DNA of 64,000 nt, taken from assembly GCF_004833285.1 (NCBI RefSeq), contig NZ_STFG01000004.1, forward strand, positions 124,001 through 188,000, in the 5' to 3' direction. The notes beneath the pieces are model-generated. The model saw only the letters and a program-made list of their open reading frames with translations, searched no databases and was not told the origin of the DNA. The position numbers were made by a program, and so were the translations under genes. Origin of the DNA: Lampropedia puyangensis. Its GTDB lineage: Bacteria; Pseudomonadota; Gammaproteobacteria; Burkholderiales; Burkholderiaceae_C. Of this stretch, positions 58,901-64,000 are shown in pieces (within the stretch, counting starts at the first letter, position 1; every line of letters starts with the position of its first letter).

Positions 58901-60543
58901 CACTAACGCTCTCACATGCCACGCCGGACACCAACGGCGTCGAACAGCTGGAGCTGCAGCTCACCGACCGCGTGTACGCACGCTACAAATTACAAGCCAC
59001 ACCAGGACAAGCCCAGAACGCCGTGGTATCTGTGCAACCCAGCGATAGGCCAGACACACCCACGCCTGCATCTACAACGACCGCCCCTTCAGTCGATGTG
59101 CTTTCAGGTCAACTCCTGATTGGCCAGTTCAGCGACGCAGAGCGGCGCCTGCCCAACTTTATTCCCAATACATTCCCCACAGCCCCCGTCCCCCCTAAAG
59201 TGCGCGCAACCATCGCACAAAAGCATTGGGATGTCGCCGCCTGGGCCCCATGGCTGATGCGAGACCGCGAAGCCCCCGACAACTCGCCAAAAGATACCGC
59301 ATCCCCTGAAGGCAGCGCCTGGCTACTGCAACTGATTCCAAACGTTTGGTACGGACGCTTTGACCAACTGCAATGGGGAGGGTTGACGCTGCATGACGTG
59401 CAATTGCAGTCCTACCAAAGCGAGAGCGACAACACCATCTGGACGAGCCGTTTCAAAGCGGCTGAAACGCAAGGAACGCTGGAATACCACCCGAACTACC
59501 TCGATGGAACAGGCCTCTTGCGCGGCAAGATTGATTACCTGGAGCTGCCTGCGCAATTAAGCCAAACGGCCACCAACACGCCGACCGAAGCCACCTCCGC
59601 AGACGACGCCAGCGGGGATCCATCACTGGCCAACCTGCAGCATCTTCCCACCGTTGATGTTGAAATCGACCGACTATTATTCGCCCATCGTGACTGGGGA
59701 AAAGTTGCGCTTCAAGCCATGAATCGCGTGGTTAACGGCCAGCCCAGCGAATGGAAAATCAATTACCTGACAATGGAAACTCCAGAGGCCCGCCTGACGG
59801 CCAAAGGCAGTTGGCAAGAAGCCAGCCCACATGGCGGTTTCAATTACCTGCTCAGTGGCCGTAAGAAAATGGACATGCAGTTCACGCTGGAAATGCTGGA
59901 TGCAGGCCGTCTGCTCTCTCGCATGGGCATCCCAGATGTACTGGATGCGGGAGCAGGACAACTCGATGGCCGGCTCTCCTGGCTGGGCTCCCCTCTGAAA
60001 CTGGATATTCCTTCATTGCATGGCGACTTTCATCTTGACGTCGGAAAGGGACAATTTCTCAAAGCCAACGCCGGAGCTGGCCGCCTGCTGGGTGTTTTGA
60101 GTTTGCAAGCACTGCCAAGACGGTTAACCCTCGACTTCAGAGACATCTTCAGCGAAGGCTTTGCATTCGACTTTGTGCGCGGCGATGTGCATCTTGATGC
60201 TGGCAAAGCATCAACCAACAACCTGCAAATGAAAGGGGTGAATGCTGGTGTGGTGCTCGAAGGCAGTGCCGATATTGTGAAAGAAACCCAAGACATCACC
60301 GTTGTCGTTGTGCCAGAACTCGATGCCATGACTGCCTCTCTGGTGGCCACAGCCATCAACCCCGCGATTGGCGCCGGAACCTTTCTCGCGCAGTTTTTCT
60401 TCAGCAAACCGCTGGCAGAAGCGGCCACGCAAGAATTCCGCATGCACGGATCCTGGAGTGAACCTATCGTTGAGCGGCAAACGCCTCAAAAGGCCCCAGA
60501 AAAATCGTCGAAAGCCATGCCCACCTTCGACGACCGCTCATAA
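55918..60543 (+). CDS. yhdP: YhdP family AsmA-like envelope protein
   Basis: A 1541-residue AsmA-like protein of the YhdP family, thought to span the periplasm and help move phospholipid to the outer membrane. One N-terminal membrane helix (LSALLILGALWAAMYGWVV) is followed by a very long beta-rich region. The conserved late segments GRLSWLGSPLKLDIPSLHGD and LGVLSLQALPRRLTLDF are characteristic, as is the end region AINPAIGAGTFLAQFFF. It is longer than the E. coli protein (about 1270 residues), with low-complexity Ala/Thr/Ser inserts. Nothing indicates a break in the frame. It lies between glnE and an OmpA-like lipoprotein. Confidence 0.92.
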   Translation: MARSMPTHTTPHPAFPRRLLRWLRSIVLSALLILGALWAAMYGWVVPRLDQWRPNVVQYLQDKTGLEITISTLSASRSPNWLPALQVEGITITAPQAPWQVEIPRMQVALSWPLLLGQQVGSLILEQPQVRLTGPLQAGRHNATLAADANAATNTPQANALQWLLAQPSIRVEGGSLSWQPATPPAPADSASTERQEPWSASAINLQLRHSALRNLHTLDIRFSAAQLLTAPVQLHLQGQDWGRLVQDGWPAWRQATGQWKTHIEGLNLQPFSALMAQWADGSSEPMPTAQGTISLLSQGSILSGEIEQSVWQLHASDLDWPLRPSARLRVDSSDLSFQLKSQKASPSDSSTQTSAQAFAWQAQVDPILLAADQQQWQSQPLTFSLNTTLDTTPVNANDRISAQITAAELATKQLDLGPLSAVLQTALPNTTSPSLGPHEDSATNAPVAATWERSLAQAQQLLRQWSPAGQLQDLSLRWQPAPLNATPAQSPWHIATSFNGLRVGRVGASTTSAVGIENLNGTLQAGPEGGKAELDMQDGLIDLPAIFDAGAIAVARLKTQLDWTTSQDGGLQVRVHAPEVANADAEGSATVLWRTSTTQEAQALSEQTGQTVGTLPGFLDLQAQLTRADARAVWRYLPHSVPADVRRYVQEAIQNGSSNNVQFEVRGNLKHFPFDSRQRDPITKLYPAAPDAKGKKTNTVQAAAASQTSPAAELFRISADLENVDFRYAPHYLLGPGQPALVWPDLQKVKGQLVFEGNRMDLTVQSGQLQAAPKVRISQGQAWIEDLMHASVGVDVQAAGPLADQLRVLASTPVARMTDHLMDPLQGDGNTAFSLQLGIPLEKKKAHHYSVKGQVQLQGNNLQWWPQVPRLSDARGTVTFTDKGFAAKRIQAQALGGPLTLHTAMQDHVQGQPTQVRIDAQGTLSAQGLQDYAHTALASTTADQLLEALHGQTDYSLRIDTIGARPYVSFSSALQGLGSNLPYPLDKEADIARPLTLSHATPDTNGVEQLELQLTDRVYARYKLQATPGQAQNAVVSVQPSDRPDTPTPASTTTAPSVDVLSGQLLIGQFSDAERRLPNFIPNTFPTAPVPPKVRATIAQKHWDVAAWAPWLMRDREAPDNSPKDTASPEGSAWLLQLIPNVWYGRFDQLQWGGLTLHDVQLQSYQSESDNTIWTSRFKAAETQGTLEYHPNYLDGTGLLRGKIDYLELPAQLSQTATNTPTEATSADDASGDPSLANLQHLPTVDVEIDRLLFAHRDWGKVALQAMNRVVNGQPSEWKINYLTMETPEARLTAKGSWQEASPHGGFNYLLSGRKKMDMQFTLEMLDAGRLLSRMGIPDVLDAGAGQLDGRLSWLGSPLKLDIPSLHGDFHLDVGKGQFLKANAGAGRLLGVLSLQALPRRLTLDFRDIFSEGFAFDFVRGDVHLDAGKASTNNLQMKGVNAGVVLEGSADIVKETQDITVVVVPELDAMTASLVATAINPAIGAGTFLAQFFFSKPLAEAATQEFRMHGSWSEPIVERQTPQKAPEKSSKAMPTFDDRS

Positions 60544-60580
60544 GGTCACGAATCCAGCGCATTATTGAAGAGCGACCAAT

Positions 60581-60611
60581 AGAAAAGCCTGCTACTTGTG
60601 CAGGCTTTTCT
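60581..60611. terminator. Bidirectional terminator between yhdP and the OmpA-like gene
   Basis: AGAAAAGCCTGC and GCAGGCTTTTCT form a perfect 12-bp stem with a 7-base loop, 37 bases after the yhdP stop. It can end transcription of yhdP on plus and of the convergent OmpA-like gene on minus. Confidence 0.85.
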
Positions 60612-60657
60612 ATCAGAGAGAGGTCAGTTACACCTCTCACATCGCGAATCCAAAGCA

Positions 60658-61335
60658 TCAGCGCTGCTGATTGGGCTCACCCACGAAAATCTCTACACGA
60701 CGATTACGTGCACGGCCATCGGCAGAAGCATTGCTAGCGACCGGTTCGCGTGCGCCGCGGCCATCAATCTGAATGCGCTGCATGGCTACGCCACGGGAGA
60801 CCAAATACTGACGGGTACTGGCTGCGCGGTTGATGGACAAGGGGTTGTTAATAGAGTCATTGCCGGTGCTGTCGGTGTGCCCAATGATGACCACATCGGT
60901 ATTGGGATTATTGAGCAAGCTAGTGGCAAATTGATCTAACAGCGGGGCGAATTGGCCTTTGATATCGGCACGGTTGGTATCAAAAGAAATATCGCTTGGA
61001 ATATTGAGTTTCAAACGGTTGTCTTGCGTCTGCGTCACGACGACACCGCTATTGGCCATGGCGTTGTCCATCTCGGCTTTTTGGCGCTCCATACGCTGTG
61101 ACCAGACATAGCCCCCCAGACCACCCAGGGTCGCCCCAATCGCGGCACCTTTGCCGTCGCCTGCAATCGCGCCAATCACAGCACCAGCAGCGGTTCCAAC
61201 ACCAACGCCCGTGGCAGTATTGCGCTGGGAATCGGACATGTTGGCGCAGCCTGCCAACCCCACCGCAGCCGCAGTTGTAAGCGCTAGGACTGATCGCTGT
61301 AGCATGGTCACACGGTTTGAGGATTGAATCGTCAT
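60658..61335 (-). CDS. OmpA-family lipoprotein with glycine zipper
   Basis: A 225-residue outer-membrane-type lipoprotein resembling YiaD/Pal-like proteins. The signal ends LAGC. A glycine zipper (VGVGTAAGAVIGAIAGDGKGAA) may form a membrane hairpin, and the C-terminal OmpA domain binds peptidoglycan (ISFDTNRADIKGQF, VIIGHTDSTGNDSINNPLS, GRGAREPVASN). ATG 61335 has AAGGAG 7 bases upstream. It converges on yhdP across a shared terminator and diverges from mltA. The domain set points to linking the outer membrane to peptidoglycan, fitting the neighbouring lytic transglycosylase. Confidence 0.9.
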   Translation of the reverse strand: MTIQSSNRVTMLQRSVLALTTAAAVGLAGCANMSDSQRNTATGVGVGTAAGAVIGAIAGDGKGAAIGATLGGLGGYVWSQRMERQKAEMDNAMANSGVVVTQTQDNRLKLNIPSDISFDTNRADIKGQFAPLLDQFATSLLNNPNTDVVIIGHTDSTGNDSINNPLSINRAASTRQYLVSRGVAMQRIQIDGRGAREPVASNASADGRARNRRVEIFVGEPNQQR

Positions 61336-61642
61336 TGAGCTTCTCCTTCATGAGTCTCGCGACTCGTAACAAGTTTTCCCTGGGGCAATTGATCGCTCGT
61401 TGAATACGATCAACAAGTGTGGATAATGCCATGCGGTGGTCAAGAAGACCACCAGACATCTCCCCACTAGCGTCAATGCTTGCAACTCTGGATTGTCCAT
61501 GAAGCTTCAAGCATCTGCACATGGCTGTCAACGGCTCACCCCACACAATGGTTGTCATAGAGTGGAAAAAACCATGCCGCTCTTGTTGCGTTGGGTATAA
61601 ACGGTGGCACCAGTCTTGAGCATCTTGTCTTTTATTGAAAAC
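61336..61642. other. Divergent OmpA-like/mltA intergenic region
   Basis: About 300 bp with no gene supported. The minus-strand ribosome site of the OmpA-like gene lies at its left end. A TATAAA at about 61596 could be a -10 box for mltA, without a good -35. Confidence 0.4.
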
Positions 61643-62815
61643 ATGTTTCGACCTTTGATCCGATGTGCGCTCGTTGCCCTACTGGCAGCCGTTCTGGCGG
61701 CCTGCTCTGGCCCCACGCCTCAACCGAACAGTGAGCTGCCAGACTATGGCGCGGTAAGCCAACCCAGTGCATTACCCACGCTCATGCCACACCCCATTGG
61801 TCCGAGTGTCAAGCGTGAAAATGCGTTATGGACCCCTGTTCCTTGGAGCGATTTACCCGGGTTTGAGCAGGATGAACTGCGTGATGCCTGGTCCTCTTGG
61901 ATGCGCAGCTGCGAGAAGCCTCTGCCAAGTTGGCGCGTCGTATGCAGTGAGGTTGCCGGTCTACAAAATGCCGACGATGGCACCCGCCGCGCATGGATGC
62001 GCCGGGCACTGCAACCCTATTTAATACGCACGCATGCTGGCAAAGATATCGGTATGCTGACCTCCTATTACGAGCCTGTGATGCAAGGCCGACGCCAGCC
62101 CGGCGAGGGCTTTACCGTGCCGCTGTATGCAATCCCTTCAGGCTTTGCTGGCCAAGGCACTTGGTTCAGCCGAGAACAAATCGAATCAGGCCACCCTGCT
62201 GCAGCGACTGCCTTGCGCGGCAAGGAAATTGTTTGGTTGAATGACCCTGTTGACGCCATGGTGCTGCACATCCAAGGCTCTGGACGCGTGAACTTACAAG
62301 AGGCCGATGGCAGCACCACGCAAATTCGCGTAGCCTATGCCGCCACCAACAACCACCCCTATAAAAGCATTGGACGCTGGCTATTGGACCGCCGTTTGAT
62401 TCGCGATGCCAGTTGGCCCGGCATCAAAGCATGGGTTGATGCCAACCCTGCTCGCGTCAAAGAGATGCTCTGGAGCAATCCGCGTTACGTGTTCTTCAAA
62501 GAAGAGCCCATCGCCCCACAAGACCAGCATATTGGGCCGCGTGGTGCACAAGGCGTGCCACTCACACCCGGACGCTCCATCGCGGTTGACCGCCGCAGCA
62601 TTCCGTACGGCACCCCGGTGTGGCTAATGACCGCAGGCCCCACGCTCAACGAAAAACGCTTAGTGATGGCGCAAGACACAGGCAGCGCGATTGTGGGCGC
62701 AGTCCGCGCAGATTATTTTGCAGGCTGGGGCCATGAAGCCGGAGATCTGGCTGGCCGGGTGAAGCAAGATTTGTATTTATGGGCATTCTGGCCCAAAGGC
62801 GCACCCCTTCCTTGA
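61643..62815 (+). CDS. mltA: Membrane-bound lytic murein transglycosylase A
   Basis: MltA cleaves peptidoglycan between MurNAc and GlcNAc, leaving anhydro ends. The signal ends LAAC, so it is a lipoprotein. The beta-barrel catalytic domain shows GMLTSYYEPVMQG, the 3D-domain Asp residues in LVMAQDTGSAIVG and RADYFAGWG. I start at ATG 61643 (MFRPLIRCALVALL); a GTG 13 codons upstream opens the frame but would spoil the signal peptide. Length is 390 residues. It converges on apt with about 100 bp between the stops. Confidence 0.95.
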   Translation: MFRPLIRCALVALLAAVLAACSGPTPQPNSELPDYGAVSQPSALPTLMPHPIGPSVKRENALWTPVPWSDLPGFEQDELRDAWSSWMRSCEKPLPSWRVVCSEVAGLQNADDGTRRAWMRRALQPYLIRTHAGKDIGMLTSYYEPVMQGRRQPGEGFTVPLYAIPSGFAGQGTWFSREQIESGHPAAATALRGKEIVWLNDPVDAMVLHIQGSGRVNLQEADGSTTQIRVAYAATNNHPYKSIGRWLLDRRLIRDASWPGIKAWVDANPARVKEMLWSNPRYVFFKEEPIAPQDQHIGPRGAQGVPLTPGRSIAVDRRSIPYGTPVWLMTAGPTLNEKRLVMAQDTGSAIVGAVRADYFAGWGHEAGDLAGRVKQDLYLWAFWPKGAPLP

Positions 62816-62913
62816 CGCCAGATGTCGTCTATGCCACCCGGACTCGCCCGATGGCATGGGAAAACCTTGGGCCCTTTGCGCTGTCAAAAATCCACCGTGC
62901 AGAAATCAGCAGC

Positions 62914-63480
62914 TCAGTGCCCCTCAAAGTCGACCAACGTCAACAGCGGCTTACCTAAGGCTTTGAGTTTGCTGGATCCACCCAATTCGGGCAAATCCAC
63001 AATCACGGCACATTCCATCACGTGAGCTCCCAAACGCTCAAGCAACTTCACCCCAGCTATCATCGTGCCGCCCGTGGCAATCAGATCATCAATGAGCAAG
63101 ACACGCTGCCCTTGGGTTACTGCATCAGTGTGCAGCTCCACTGTGGCGCTGCCGTACTCTAGCTCATAGGTTTCTTCCACCGTCGTGAAAGGCAGCTTGC
63201 CCTTTTTACGAATAGGCACAAACCCCACGTTCAGCTCATGAGCCACTACCGCACCAATAATGAAGCCGCGCGCATCCAAGCCAGCGACCACATCGGGGCG
63301 CAATTGCGGCGCCATGTAGCGGTGAACAAAGGCATCAATCAACACGCGAAAGACCTGTGGGTCTTGCAGCAGCGGAGTGATATCGCGAAACTGCACGCCA
63401 GCACTAGGCCAGTCTGGAACTGTACGGATGTGTTCACGCAAGAAATCTGAGACGTTCAGTGCGGCGGAAAGTGCTGGCAT
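62914..63480 (-). CDS. apt: Adenine phosphoribosyltransferase
   Basis: Apt salvages adenine to AMP using PRPP. The PRPP-binding signature is [14 protein letters not shown], preceded by [15 protein letters not shown], and the flexible loop region is [11 protein letters not shown]. The 188-residue length is normal. ATG 63480 starts [21 protein letters not shown] in two overlapping parts. It diverges from the acyl-CoA dehydrogenase gene with 150 bp between the starts. Confidence 0.97.
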   Translation of the reverse strand: MPALSAALNVSDFLREHIRTVPDWPSAGVQFRDITPLLQDPQVFRVLIDAFVHRYMAPQLRPDVVAGLDARGFIIGAVVAHELNVGFVPIRKKGKLPFTTVEETYELEYGSATVELHTDAVTQGQRVLLIDDLIATGGTMIAGVKLLERLGAHVMECAVIVDLPELGGSSKLKALGKPLLTLVDFEGH

Positions 63481-63630
63481 GGTGGTAACAAAGCTAAAAC
63501 AGTGAATACGCCATCAATGGCGCAACCGTAGTGTAAAGTCGCAAAGGGCCGCAATCCATCAGAAACGTTCAAGCTGGAGTACTTCAGGTGGGTTGCGTAC
63601 GTTTCGTTTTATTCAACCACCAATCCAATC

Positions 63631-64000
63631 ATGAGTATTCAAACAGTGGGCGTCATTGGCGCAGGGACAATGGGTAACGGTATTGCACAAGCGGTCGCGG
63701 CAGCTGGCTTGCAGGCCATTTTGATTGACATCTCTGACGCGGCCGTAGCCAAAGGCATTGCCACTGTCAGCGGCAGCCTTGATCGCTTGGTCAAAAAAGA
63801 AAAAATCAGCGAAAGCGATAAAACGGCCATTCTGGGCCGCATCAAAGGCTCGACCAACTACGCAGACCTCCAGCCTGCCGACCTGATCATTGAGGCGGCC
63901 ACGGAAAACTACGATCTGAAAATCAAAATTCTCAAGCAGATCGAAGCCGCCGCTGCTCCTAACACTATTCTGGCCTCGAACACATCATCCATCTCCATCA
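63631..64000 (+). CDS. 3-hydroxyacyl-CoA dehydrogenase (partial, 3' end outside window)
   Basis: The first 123 codons of a 3-hydroxybutyryl/3-hydroxyacyl-CoA dehydrogenase, which oxidises 3-hydroxyacyl-CoA with NAD or NADP in fatty-acid or butyrate metabolism. The Rossmann motif is VGVIGAGTMGNGIAQAVAAAG, followed by DISDAAVAKG, ADLIIEAATENYDLKIKIL and ILASNTSSISI, which contains the active-site Ser. The start at 63631 fits the family exactly. The gene leaves the right edge, so its full length, and whether it is the hbd or paaH type, cannot be decided. Confidence 0.92.
   Translation, partial: MSIQTVGVIGAGTMGNGIAQAVAAAGLQAILIDISDAAVAKGIATVSGSLDRLVKKEKISESDKTAILGRIKGSTNYADLQPADLIIEAATENYDLKIKILKQIEAAAAPNTILASNTSSISI

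Overview
The window is a 64 kb stretch of chromosome from a Gram-negative betaproteobacterium, most likely order Burkholderiales and probably near Comamonadaceae. This rests on gene order: frr-pyrH-tsf-rpsB next to uppS-cdsA-dxr-rseP-bamA-skp-lpxD-fabZ-lpxA-lpxB-rnhB, a fab cluster headed by yceD-rpmF-plsX, an orphan Bug-type receptor and a radC-Smr pair. Family-level placement is inference. No rRNA or tRNA gene, insertion sequence, prophage or CRISPR array was seen. Most of the window is dense housekeeping sequence.

Layout. 1-3.1 kb: the 5' part of ttcA, then a disturbed region where a decayed copy of the hemB 3' end is separated from intact hemB by an unusual lipoprotein gene. 3.3-6.5 kb: glnS and an unrecognised exported protein with repeated beta-domains. 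6.5-21.3 kb, minus strand: a long envelope and translation block running from rpsB to rnhB (lipid A, outer-membrane assembly, isoprenoid and phospholipid steps). 21.4-25.7 kb: radC-smr, diverging from fkpB-ispH-purT. 25.7-30.2 kb: lemA with two TPM-domain genes, an M23 endopeptidase and a Bug receptor. 30.3-36.9 kb: a partial type II secretion operon, gspL-M-N-D-E, without pseudopilins or gspF. 37-40.5 kb: degP, rseA and rpoE of the envelope-stress regulon, without rseB. 40.5-47.9 kb: the fatty-acid synthesis cluster. 47.9-50.8 kb: ruvB and metK, separated by about 620 bp that looks like a small-RNA gene. 50.9-64 kb: two LpxL-like acyltransferases, glnE, yhdP, an OmpA-like lipoprotein, mltA, apt and the start of a 3-hydroxyacyl-CoA dehydrogenase.

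How it fits together. FabZ, FabD/G/H/F, AcpP and PlsX supply acyl chains. LpxA/D/B and the two LpxL-like enzymes use them for lipid A, and CdsA for phospholipid. UppS and Dxr supply the lipid carrier. BamA and Skp build the outer membrane, and RseP, RseA, RpoE and DegP monitor it.

The least explained part is the ruvB-metK gap. On the minus strand it carries a good sigma-70-type promoter, a three-stem fold and an intrinsic terminator, with no long reading frame. The large loop carries CUCCUCCC, an anti-Shine-Dalgarno sequence like those of known C/U-rich-loop regulatory RNAs. Other points for a second look are the hemB remnant with its double-anchored lipoprotein, the homopolymer tracts at the start of rseA, the missing rseB and the split type II secretion operon with a shortened GspE zinc loop.
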